From Ignelater luminosus (Eukaryota > Arthropoda > Insecta > Coleoptera > Elateridae), in NCBI GenBank assembly GCA_011009095.1, contig VTPC01090550.1:1-64000 (forward strand): a stretch of 64,000 nt of DNA, written 5' to 3'. A program made the translations under genes and the position numbers. Shown here in pieces: positions 32,827 to 44,289 of this stretch (position 1 is the stretch's first letter; each line of letters starts with the position of its first letter). Below the pieces are notes generated by a model. It searched no databases and was not told where the DNA came from. It saw nothing but the letters and a program-made list of their open reading frames with translations.

Positions 32827-34350
32827 TTGATAAAGGGTCTTGGAAGCAGAACGTGTTGTCGATGCCCTGACTGTACTAAAACTTCGAGAAATGCTCACCG
32901 ATTCCTAACGAACGGGTTAGGGGTTCTAGGAATAGAACTCGGCTCTACCAACAAATCCTACTCCCACGTCCCCGAAGGCAAGATGCCGCATAACCACCGG
33001 GTACATAGCGTACAATGGATGTGCGTTATGTAGCGAACGGGAGCGGGTAAAGGGTGAGTTCCTGGCGCCTTTAATCTGGGATCTATCGACTAAGGTATGG
33101 AACCCCAACAGAAGAGTCCCCGGCCCCCAGGTTAGAGGTCATGACGATAGACCTGCTACTCATCTCATGAAAAAAATTTCTAAAAGCAAAAACCTTCTAC
33201 TATTTGCCTCGGAAACAGGAGGGATCTAAATAACGACAAACGCTAAGAAAACGGGCTATGAGAATGGCTACTTGTAATATCCAAGAATTGAGGCCAACAG
33301 ACAGGGGTTTTTAAAAAATTAGAGAAAACAAAAATTGATATTTGTGTCCTCAAGAAAACAAAGAAGAAAGGTAACGGGAGTGAAGAGATAGGAAACTATA
33401 CAGTGTGCCCAGATTAAAATGACCTACACGGGGATATTGGAAACGGTAATAGATACAAGGTTGGTTAATACGTGGTTACATTAACATATATCTGCCCCGT
33501 TTCAAAGGTACAGGGTGAAAACCATAAAAGTACATTTTCTAAAATCCTGATTTATTTATTTGTTATTAGAGATAAATGTTCAATATTTTCAGAAACTAAA
33601 TAGCGACTAATGAGGATTTCAAAAACGACTTCAAAAAAATGCTAGGCCTTCTAGATTTCGCGTACTCGTATCCAACTTTGGTTTTTCTTATGGGTGCCAT
33701 ATTGGATTTTTACATTTTTAAAATCGTCATAAAAAGAGCTTTTCAACTATGTACAATATGACTATGTTTAAAGAAGAGAAAGTACAAGAAAATACAAAAT
33801 TAAGATAATATAACGACGACTCCGATCAACAAATAAAAAACAACTTCTACAACAAGGTGTTTGATATAATAAAATACTAAAGATGACAAACAACTATATG
33901 TGTTGGGAGACTTAAATGGAAGAGTAGGGAAAAAACAGAATCATGCTGTAGTAGGAAGACATGGGGAACCAAATATAAATGATAATAAAGTACATTTAAG
34001 CAATCTGTGTCAAAGTATGAAGTTGAAAATCATAAATGGTTTTTTCCCTATCGAGATATACATAAATTTACTTGGATTCAGCCTACTAGAGGCCTACGTT
34101 TCATCACTGATTATTTTATTCAACACCAAAATGCCACACTACAAACAACCGATGTAAGGGTATACCGTGAAGCCCAATGCGGAACAGATCAACATCTTTT
34201 AATAGCCAAAGTAATTGTAAAGTTTAAAAATGTGAAAACGAAGGAAAGCATAGATAAAAGTACTGAAGAAAATACCATAGAAAATACATGGAAAAGACAC
34301 GTTGAGAAGTTAATTATCCGCGTGTGGCTTACAAAATTTAAAAACTTCTG
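32827..34350 (+). pseudogene. RTE-type LINE fragment, 5' part with endonuclease domain
   Basis: GC-richer 5' leader-like sequence (32827-33240) is followed by the endonuclease start (MATCNIQELRPTDRG, 33269 on). About 500 bp do not fit the family, then later endonuclease motifs return: VLGDLNGRVGKKQNHAVVGR at 33900, INGFFP, HKFTWIQPTRGLRFITDYFI at 34030, and CGTDQHLLIAKVIV (GTDH-type catalytic motif, here DQH) near 34180. Frames change several times and no reverse transcriptase follows. It is a decayed, truncated non-LTR retrotransposon of the kind often annotated as craniofacial development protein 2-like. Confidence 0.6.
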
Positions 34351-35130
34351 ATTATGATTGCAAGAGTCAGATAAAAGTATTACCATTAAGTCCAAATTGT
34401 GCCTGCGGAGTCTACCAACCACCATTTTCATTTTTTCAATATCATAAAAAGGGTCGACTCTCAAGCCACTATGTATTTTTGAGACTGAAGAAAAGCAACA
34501 ACGGAAGAATTGGATCAAACAATAGCCAAATGTTAATGTAAGCCATTTGATTTTAATAAAGGACGATAACTTGCCCCCATTAAAATATAAATTGAGACGA
34601 TTTTCTGGGTTATTGGGGTCGATTTTGGATCAAATATGGAAATTTGAGATAATAAGAAATCAAACCCTTTTTTGAATTCCATACAACTAACGATTAGAAA
34701 CTCAGCAGCACCTCCTGTGAAAATTGTGTTATTGACTTTTATTAATAACCTTGAAGTCGAAATACAAAATTTTATAAATTAATAAATTGAACAGAATATT
34801 TCCGATCAACAACGGCCAAATGATTTTGATTTGCATAACTTGAATTTCGACAATTTCATAGTAAGAATTTATATTTTGCAGACTTGAACAACTGTAATTG
34901 TCACTCCTTCATTCTGTAAAGAAATTAGATTTAAGAAAAATGTACAAGAGCGCAATCGAGTACAGTACAGTACAGATAAAACAGCCTCACAAGATATTTT
35001 AAGGAAACTGTGTGGCTAAATTGTAAAATTATAAAACTTTTATAAAACCTCTTAAAGATCGTAAACCTCAATTACATTTCACTGATATCTACGACGACTT
35101 TTCAAGTTTGTGTTTTAAGAGTATAAAAAA
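34351..35130. other. no gene recognised
   Basis: AT-rich sequence. A short tandem gtaca run lies near 34962-34975. Nothing else is supportable. Confidence 0.45.
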
Positions 35131-35873
35131 CTGTCCAAGAAATAGGAAGACTAACTTTCTGTTAACATTGTTATAATCAGTTTAAGACATACAATCTAGT
35201 TACACTGTGTTATTTTTTAAATAATCTTTTTACTAATAGTCTGTGGCAATAATTGGCTTACTAATCAGGAGCTGAGAGAAAAGGAACTCTGTCGAAACGC
35301 ATAATCGGAATCTACAAAAACATTACAAATCACAATAAGTTTAAAACTTCTTATTGCTTCTAAAACGAGGAAATTCCGAAATCAATCATATACAAAGATT
35401 TTCTATCGCGGATGAAATCATGACTGGTGAAGGGTATTTGGAAAAATGTGTTAAGGAAAGATTTATTCCTTTCATACGGTAGAATAAAAATCGCAAAGTA
35501 CTTTTCTAACCGGACATACTTACTGTTTATTATACCAAAAAAGTTACGACTTATTTGCAAGAACAGGAAATTATTTTTATAACAAAATTTGAAAATGCTC
35601 TTAATGTTCCTAAAGTGAGGGCTATCGGATGATTTTGGGCCCTATGCAAAAAGAAATATTCAAAACGTGCTGTTACTGCGAAAAATCTTGTTAGATTTCG
35701 AATAATGTTCGAAATAATTTTGGGAGAAGTTAGCAAAAGTAATGGACACGAGGTAATAAACAGCCTGAAACATTTTGGGAAGAACTGAATAAAAAAGAGT
35801 CGATGGAGCAAATACTATATAAATGTAATGTAGTAGTGTGTGTTTTAATAGAGTCTCCCTATTTCTTGGACAG
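35131..35873 (+). mobile_element. Tc1/mariner-like element, block 2 copy
   Basis: Inverted ends ctgtccaagaaataggaaga and ctccctatttcttggacagc. It is a shorter version of 27473-28400. The C-terminal remnant (YTKKVTTYLQEQ-like, KVRAIG*FWALCKKKYSKRA with an in-frame stop) is recognisable. It is inactive. Confidence 0.6.
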
Positions 35874-36353
35874 CCCCTTACTTTTAAAGATATTATTAGA
35901 CTTTTGGGTATAAATAGCAATAATTAAAACTTTGATATAACAAGTTATTTATTTCATCTTTCTACAAATTTCTGTGAAACGAAAAGCAAATCCTAAGAAG
36001 ATTTAAATTGTTATCTTGAAAGATTCTCTCAATATGACCAAAGTAACATATTCAGTTCATCATAAGAATAAGAAAAAAACGAAGAAACAAGTCACGTTGC
36101 AATACAAATGGCTAACAGGACAGAGGGGATATAAGAAATTCAGATAGTACATCTCAAAAATTTATTGTGCTTTATTCCATCCCCTTTGAGCATTGCGAAA
36201 AAAAACAGCAGACAGTTTAATTATTAAACTTATGATTAAAATTAAGAGATATAGATATAGTACATGCATATACACAGATTAATTTACAAAACAGTTACTA
36301 GAAAGAACAGTTTAAAATGCACTCAGAAACTAAAGTGCCTACACTTGCTTTGC
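35874..36353. other. segmental duplication block 2, includes mariner empty site
   Basis: Paralogue of 28401-28801 plus 29675-29755. At about 36270 it reads gcatatacacagattaattt where block 1 has the mariner between TA and TA. Confidence 0.65.
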
Positions 36354-37079
36354 TTATCCAAATATATTGGTATATTCAACACCACTGTACCACTCAACAG
36401 AGCCTGTAGTATATCGATTTAAATACAAAAATTCGAGCTGTAGCTTCAATCTTCCTTCCGGTATAAGAGGTGGCATATTTGTAGCGTTAGGAGATAATTT
36501 ATAGATATAGTAATGAACACCCTAGGAAACAAATTAAAATTCTATTTATATAATGACTAATAAGAATATTATGATATTTACTTCTCGTATAGGTCATTCA
36601 AGATTTGAATTGGATAACATGTTGGGTATATCAAAATCTTTAGATGCCATGGCTGAACACATACCCATCATGAACTTGATAGGTCCTTCTCTATATTCAT
36701 TACTCCTGAATTGATAGCCAGTGTTTAAAATCTTAAAATTTACGTATAAGAACAAAATCAAATCAAAATTATAACGTGATTTTAATTTACTTGTCCCACA
36801 CGATCATTTGGAATATCCGCATATAAAGACTGATATTTAGGTACAATTCGGATCTGCTAAGTTTGTAACATTTTCAAAGTTTCAAGTCTGTCAGACTTCT
36901 ATTAACACTTTTAACTTCACAGTGTTCGGGAACAAATTTATACAAGGTTTGCTTAAAAATACACAAGATGAAACGTTTATAAATTTAAAATAAGCCATAC
37001 TTGGCAAACTTACAATACAGCCGATGGGAAAGATTAAGAAAAGTAAAAGAATTAAAATCTTAATGTTATAGATATTCAT
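36354..37079 (-). pseudogene. DUF1091-family secreted protein pseudogene, block 2 copy
   Basis: Same four-exon plan on the minus strand: 37014-37079 (MNIYNIKILILLLFLIFPIG), 36791-36951, 36582-36731 and 36354-36521 (stop). Splice sites are all canonical, including the in-frame exon 2 acceptor ttttaag|CAA. It is nevertheless dead: a TGA replaces the Arg codon before KCYKLSR in exon 2, exon 2 lacks four bases relative to block 1, and a TGA replaces the conserved Cys codon before PIRE in exon 3. The terminal exon (MPPLIPEGRLKLQLEFLYLN) is open. Confidence 0.8.
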
Positions 37080-38300
37080 ATTTTAAAACGCGTACTACTT
37101 TGTTTGGTTGCTTATATTAATCTACGTATACTGTTTTAAAACCATACATAATTACCCGAAAGGTTAGACAACCTCTGAAATCAGCTGATGTTTTTCCACG
37201 TTTCCTACTTTGTTTAAAAGGACATCACATCACGCATATGCATAGTTACAGTAATGACACCATGATTCGAGTTAGATTAATGGCAACAGCTAAAATTATT
37301 TAATGTTAAAAAATAATTAACTACAGCAAAACAAAAACATTAGCAAAAGTCTGTTTGTACACTACTATATTTTAAAAGACAACGAACACATTGCAACTGC
37401 ATATTGGTCAGTTAGGTACTTGCAAGCAGCATTTGCTTTTTCCCAAGCAGGCCCGTTCCTAACCATTGTTCCCGTTAAGTCTAGTGCAGGGGGCGTAAAA
37501 GTAAAAACGATTTAACCAAATATTGTGAAATTACCAAAATAAAAAGCATAGACACAACAATAATCTTGTCACCCCAAGGTAACTCAACGAGATGGCTTAC
37601 TATAAACACAAACTGCCTGGCTTAACCCTTAAAGCATATTGTAGTATTTATTGAACAGCGTTTTAAAACTAAAGAGAATTATGAATTTGAAAACGTAAAA
37701 AACTGAATATTTTAAAATAAGAAAAAAATATAAATAGAATAAAAAGCACCAAGAAGTATACAGTGTGCCCATTTTACGGGTCCACCCCTGAATGTTTGGG
37801 AATAGGCAACACATCTTGCAATTTAAAGAAATCTTTGTGTAATTACAGATTTTAAAAACAAAATAGATTATGCACGTACGTACATATACTGTTTTGAAAC
37901 CATACGGTTTGTATTACCCAAAATTTGAAAAAATCTCTGAAATCAACGATGTTTTTCCACTTTTTCTATATTATCAAAAAGAACATCACACTACACAATT
38001 GTTACGCACTATGATTAGAGTTAGTCGAATGACGACATAAAAAATTATTTAATGTTAAAAGATCAACTACAGCAAAACTCAAAACTATTGTAAAATTATT
38101 AGTAAAAATTTGTTTGTAACTATGCTGCTCTCATTTCCAGGATTTCTTCGGTAAAGCATAGCTATTAATACACTGTTCACGTGTAGATTGTTTATGGCAT
38201 ATATAAATGGACGATCTACTAGGCTATGAAAAGCTCTGGGCAAGCATGCTGCACAGTATTTTCACGATTCACCTGCTGATTAGATAGCGAGATAATAAAT
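37080..38300. repeat. duplicated 5' flank of DUF1091 gene, two further copies
   Basis: 37125-37375 and 37865-38160 both resemble 30525-30801. The second copy continues through the uninterrupted site of the foldback element (about 38150) and on to sequence matching 32740-32800. 37380-37860 lies between them and has no recognisable gene. Confidence 0.55.
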
Positions 38301-39028
38301 AACAATAATGAAAAGAGTATTCCATTTATAAAACTAGTAACTCAATATACGCGACCGTAAGCTATGTTAATTCGTAGTTTTTACTAAGGTCGCAAGAGGA
38401 CGCAGCAATTACCAACATTTTTATAAACTAGAGTCTTAAGGATTTCAATTTTGCTATTTGAAATATTAATACTTCGTATGCAATTCTGTCTTTTTCTATT
38501 TGTAAATAAATAAATAAATAAGGATGTAAGGGGTGAAGGCAAGAAATGGTCCAAGCCTACAGAAAAGTCAACCTCGCCCGCTCGAATAATGGCTTCGGTC
38601 ATTCAGTACACCCTGCTGGAAAACTAACCAGGTTCTGATGACCTAGTCACAGCGCGGCGGTATAACCGTTACAACAGGAGCTAAAGAAATGTAAATACCT
38701 ACAGTGTGTTATGAAAATTTGCAAATAATGAAATCTTTCTTTAATATTAACAGTTCCATGTGTACATAATTATCTTATTTTCTAGAAATCACATTTTATC
38801 GTTTCCTCTGTAAAATAGAAACCTTTCGTTTAACGTCCTTTATACTGTTCAATTTACGACTTTGTAATATTATTTCTCCCAAGAACTCTCTAATAAAATG
38901 TTTTCTTTTCTTATTAAATGCAATGGCATAGAAGCGTTGTATATAATAAAATTATCTCTAGTTTCGTATTTTGTAAATTCAAACATCACGTTTCGAGAAG
39001 ATTTCGCCCCTTTACCTTTTATTCGTTT
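38300..39028. other. no gene recognised
   Basis: A short aaat tetranucleotide run lies at about 38505-38521. Otherwise nothing identifiable. Confidence 0.45.
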
Positions 39029-39236
39029 AAAGTTTTATGTTCCTTTGGATCGTAAAACTGTCACCTTGCCTAGTTCAGGCGAGATTTATTTTCGCATTTG
39101 GTCTATTAACCAAATAGAGCAACGCTCGAGCTTCTAAAAGATTCACCTCATACCCTCGTTGTCGTTATTGGTGTTTCTGGTATCACGAGCTCCGCAAGAC
39201 TAATAAACTGCTTGACTCACCCCTTGAAGGATGAAG
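39029..39236 (+). repeat. dispersed 205-bp repeat, copy 1
   Basis: Starts aagttttatgttcctttgga and ends caccccttgaagg. It is near-identical to 41703-41911 (only a few differences, for example ggatcg/gaattg and gcgaga/ggcaaga). The high similarity indicates recent copying. Confidence 0.8.
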
Positions 39237-41290
39237 AATTGTCATGCTAAACGACAGTTCAGAGAGTTCTGCTAAGCATCGCGAATAAGCAAGTCACGCG
39301 CACCCGCATCTTTCGTGTGTGTAAAGTTTGTACTTAGAAAATTTCACGAGTCCCGGGATAATTTCAAATGGTTGACAAACATCCACAAGCCCCCTTATTA
39401 GCCTGACTACACTCATCGTGAATAATTCTATCTTCGTTAAACAAATAAGTTGATAATCCCTAGGTTTACCAGAAGTATTGTTATCGTATTAGAGGTTAAA
39501 TGAACTTTTGGTCTTATGGACGGATCCAACAATCTATTCTCACAACGAACTCATAATAATTTTATCGTCTCGACTCTTTCGTGCCTTCCGAAGGAAGCAC
39601 TGATGTTACCGCATTCCCTGTGTATATACAGTTCCGTCAAATTTTCTACGAGTATTGTACTGCTTCGTATTTTGTTAAAGACAATAAACCTACAGCATAA
39701 GTATGTACGCGAAGTGTCGCTTCGTCACTGGAGATATAATGTACTAAGTTAATAAATTTTGTATAAGCCAGTGCGCAGTGCAGCAATTGTAATTTGTGCT
39801 ATAAATCTGGATACCTTTTTGGATAGTTCCATTTTCACGGTAACTAATTTTTACCATTAAGAATTTGTACCTTGTGAAGAAACTAACGTTCGCACACAAC
39901 GTTCCGCAGCCACGAATTTGATTGCTTGTCAATGTAAATGTATTTCATCGTCTCGTCGCCATTTGCTTTGGTTAAAAGTTGTAATTGCTTTTCACATTAG
40001 TGAAAAACCTTGTAATCATGTCGGAATCTGTTATTTGTTATGTTGTTAACGTAACGTTAAATATTTGAAAAGCTATCAATTACTTGCCAGTTTAATAACG
40101 TACAATTTAAACAATCGAAATTTATCAATTAATCTTCGTTTATTAGTTTATACAAGAAAGATTCTTTTAACGTAAGTATTGTTGTTAATAACTTTGCGAA
40201 TTTTGCCTTTCTTAAGAATTTATTTTAAAATTCAACTGGATCCAAAGCTAAATAGAAAACACCTGGAGGTGACGACCTCATTAATATTATTAATTATTTT
40301 TATGTGTGCTTCTTTTGACAAGCGATCGCATTTTTAATGTTCACGAACGTTTTGTGTTTTTAGAACTTTGTTATTAGCTTCATACTGCTGGCGTTCCATG
40401 TATAGCGCCTGGCCGATGGTTCTTGCATATTAAATAATTGATTGTGGTCACCCTACTTAATGTTTACTTGTTCTATATGTACCTTTATGCATTTTTCTTT
40501 ATGTGTGTTTTTTTATGCAATGTAACTCAGGACCGCTGTACTCTGTTTATAATTTCAATTTATGAGAATGCTTATAGATTTTGTTAACTTACCTTTTGCA
40601 AATAGCATACGAATAGATTGTTTCAAATATCAGCTGTTTTGTGGCCAAAAGACGTCGACCTTCATATACATACACAACGTTAGTTTCATCCACTACTGGA
40701 AACATAAGTATCTTTAGAGTGTGCAGTACAATCCCGATTCTTTCCGTTTGTGCAATGTTCAAACCTGATAAGCTTATCGTACACTGACCTAGATACGGAG
40801 ATCAGCTGCAGAATCTCCCCTTCGAGATTAGGTCAACGACTTTCTTCTGCGGCTGGCGCCCTCTCGATCCCGAATTGCATCAAGATTTTCGTACCTGTAC
40901 TACCGCCTACCGCCGACACTAGGCCCTCCTCGCCCATGACTCGTTTCCGGCCTTTAAGAGCTAGTTCAAAGTTGGCATGCCTGTTAATATTGTCTTGCGT
41001 ATACCGAAAGGGTTTCTGCGACCCGAGATTTCACGTAACAAGTGTTGTTTTAATGTTTTATTATTTATCATTCTATCTACTTGTTTTCAGCTGTCTATAT
41101 TAAAACGCTTAATGCACACACACACTTTTTATTATTATTTTTTATATTCACTACTTCTACTCCTTTTACATCTAAAACTTCAACACTTTCCTTTACATCG
41201 AATCGTACCAACATACATCTAATAGCTATCTTCCAACATACAGGACCTTTTAGTAACCCGCATTGGCTAGGTAGAAATAAAGTTAAAAAC
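39237..41290. other. no gene recognised
   Basis: 39240-39740 and 40740-40990 are more GC-rich than average but have no recognisable protein similarity. 40750-41103 is an open frame of 117 codons with no identifiable features. I cannot assign it. Confidence 0.4.
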
Positions 41291-44285
41291 CCTTAAGCTT
41301 AAATGGAAAGGAAAGCAAAGAAATGGCCCTTGGTCTCCGGCAACTTAACGCTCTCTGATCACGGTGACGACCAGGTAAGATCCAAAGCAAAGAGTGCAAA
41401 GAATGCCCGTAGTAGACCAGGCCACCTATCAAGACGAACACTGCAAATCGCCTTTTATAACTCAAGAACGCTTCTTTCTGAACATAAACTGCTCGAACTG
41501 TAAAAAGAATTAAATAACATTAAATGGGATGTAATCGGCTTAAGTGAGGCGTGAAGAAATGGAGAAGAAGAATTAATTTTAAACTCGGGTCATCTGTTCC
41601 ATTACAAAAGATACAACAATATATCAGAGGGTGGTATAGGTTTTATAGTACACAAAAAACACATTCTCAGTATAAAAGAGTCACCTAAATATCTAATACC
41701 AAAGTTTTATGTTCCTTTGAATTGTAAAACTGTCACCTTGCCTAGTTCAGGGCAAGATTTATTTTCGCATTTGGTCTATTAACCAAATAGGGCAACGCTC
41801 GAGCTTCTAAAAGATTCACCTCATACCCTCGTTGTCGTTATTGGTGTTTCTGGTATCACGAGCTCCGCAAGACTAATAAAACTGCTTGACCCACCCCTTG
41901 AGGGTGCCTAAAAATAATTTAGACATATGCCCTAACATCTACCTCCAAAGACGAAGACCTCGAAATCTTTTACGATAATAATATAAGCGAAGCTTTGTCA
42001 AAATGCCCAACACAATATACCCTATTAATCGGGGATTTCAATGCCGAAATGGGCAAAAAGCAAGATAAATCGGAATACTCGTTGTGGGACTACTGCCATG
42101 GAGAGAGGAACGAGTAAGGATCTACACTTTTACGTTATTTGCTGCAACACCGTCTGTACCAAATGAATTCGTTCTTCAAAAAGAAACTACAATGAAAGTG
42201 GACATAGAGAAGTTCAGACAATAACACCAAAAATGAAATAGACTTCATGATCACAAATAAGAAAAACATTATCCAGGATGTAGCTGTTCTGGATAAATTC
42301 TCAACAGGTAGTGACCATCGAATAATAAGAGCGAAGATTGTTGTGAATACAAAGAGCGAAAGAGCGAAGTTAATTACAAAACGCAAAGCAAAAAGGTGAA
42401 TATCGAACAATACAAAAATAAAATTGAAGAAACCTTAGCAACAGTAGAACTCAGGAACGACGTTGAAGATATAAAAAAGAAAAGAAAACACTAAAACATT
42501 TATGGGAAAAAGAAGACAGCTCAAAGACAAGTACGGCTCAAACTTTACAAAGTTAAAGGAACTAAATAAAACAATATCTCTAAAAGCATAAAGAATGATA
42601 TAAGAAAATCAAACTCGGAAACACAGCAATTGAAAACAATAAAGGCATGAGAGTACTACGGCAAAAACTATCCTATTGCAAATATGCAAGTTGATAAATA
42701 AACAGGGGGAAGTGACAACCGACAAAAAAAATTATAAAACTTGTAGAAACCTTCTACTCTGATCTCTATAAACAGCAAGAACAAACCAATCAAAGGACTC
42801 AAACCTAAAGTTTTAGATCAAGAATTAGAAGAAATGCCCGACATTACGGAAGACAAAATCAAAAAAGCACCTTCGCAAATGAAAAACAACAAATCACCTG
42901 GTGAAGACGAGATTGTTATAGACATAAAAATGGGAGGGCATAGACTAATAAGCTGCCTACGCTTATTGTTTAACAAATGCCTTACGAAGGGAATAACTCC
43001 AACACAATGGAGTAATGTCATAATTGTTCTGATGCATAAAAAAGAGACATTGTAGATCTGGGAAACTACAGACCAATAAGCCTTTTATCTCGTACATAAG
43101 TTGTTCACTAAAATAATCATAATCACTAACAGACTATGTGAGAACAAGCAGGCTTCAGAAAAGGATATGGGACAAATGACGATCTCCAAGTCCTAAAAAT
43201 CTAATCGAAAAATCTATAGAATATATTATACCACTAGTCCTCATCTTTATCGACTACGAAAAGGCGTTTGATTCTATAGAAAAACAAAAATTGCTTAAAG
43301 CCTTGTCAGACTGCAGAACTGATTACCGATATACCAGCTTAATGAAACATATCTATAAAAATGCCACATTATGTGTTAGACTACAAGAAGGTATCAACAA
43401 ATTTCGCATAGAGCGGGCGTTAGACAAGGTGACACAATATCGCCGAAACTATTTAATACCCTTTTAGAATATATGTTCAAACGCATAGACTGGAAACATT
43501 TTGCAACAAAGATAAACGGTGAAAAACTGAACCATCTAAGATTCGCCGACGATATAATCTTTATATCAAACCATGTGTGAGACGCACGAGAAATGTTGCG
43601 GACGTTAAATGAGGCATTACAACAAATAGGACAGAAGATCAATACATCGAAAACTCAAACAATGACAAACTTAATCCTGGGCGAACGTTTCCACTTCGAC
43701 GAAAAACAAATCGAAGAGACAACATCGTACAAATACACGAAATTCGCATAGGCAGAGACAACCAGACTTGTGAATTGTCCCGAAGGATAATATTAACGTG
43801 GGCTGCCTCTGGCAACCTAAAATACATATTCAAGACAAACATTCCTATTTGCTTGAAGCGAAAGGTATTTGATCAGTGCGTACTGCCTGTCCTAACCTAT
43901 GGCGCATAAACTCTAACACTAACACTAAGATCAGTTCACAAAATAAGAGTGGCGCAGTTAGCAAAAGAGCGATCAGTGTTAGGATTATCACTGAGACACA
44001 GGATACCAAATGTGAAAATACGCAGATGGACAGGAACACGAGATGCAGTGGAAACAATAAAAAGATATAGAGTTGGACAGAACCACCGACAATAGATCGA
44101 GACCGACAGGAAGCTTACAGAAATCGGGGGCGACCACCGACCAGATGGACGGATGACCTGAGGCGTATACATACAAATTGAATTCAGGCTGCTCAAGATA
44201 AAAATCTATGAAAGCAAACAAGGAAAGCTAATGTCCTGCAGTGGACTACTATGAGCTGAAAGAAGAAGAAGGAAAAGAAGAAATA
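41291..44285 (+). mobile_element. RTE-type LINE, nearly full length but decayed
   Basis: Plus-strand non-LTR retrotransposon with endonuclease and reverse transcriptase in order. The first is RTLQIAFYNSRTLLSEHKLL, DVIGLSEA and, after an insert, LLIGDFNAEMGKKQDKSEYS (about 42020), FSTGSDHRIIRAKI (GSDHR, about 42300). The second is KAPSQMKNNKSPGEDEIVID (42870), AGFRKGYGTNDDLQVL (43150), IDYEKAFD-like (43250), RFADDIIFISN (43540) and LTYGA (43890). The C-terminal part reads SVHKIRVAQLAKERSVLGLS and LRHRIPNVKIRRWTG. Many frame changes and stops make it inactive. A 205-bp repeat interrupts it at 41703-41911, and the tail is A/G-rich. Confidence 0.8.
41703..41911 (+). repeat. dispersed 205-bp repeat, copy 2, inside the LINE
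   Basis: Near-identical to 39029-39236. It lies between two pieces of the LINE endonuclease, so it arrived after the LINE. Confidence 0.8.
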
Positions 44286-44289
44286 GATA

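Noticed and set aside
34962-34975. gtaca tandem run as a regulatory site
   Set aside because: Too short and without context; taken as a chance micro-repeat.
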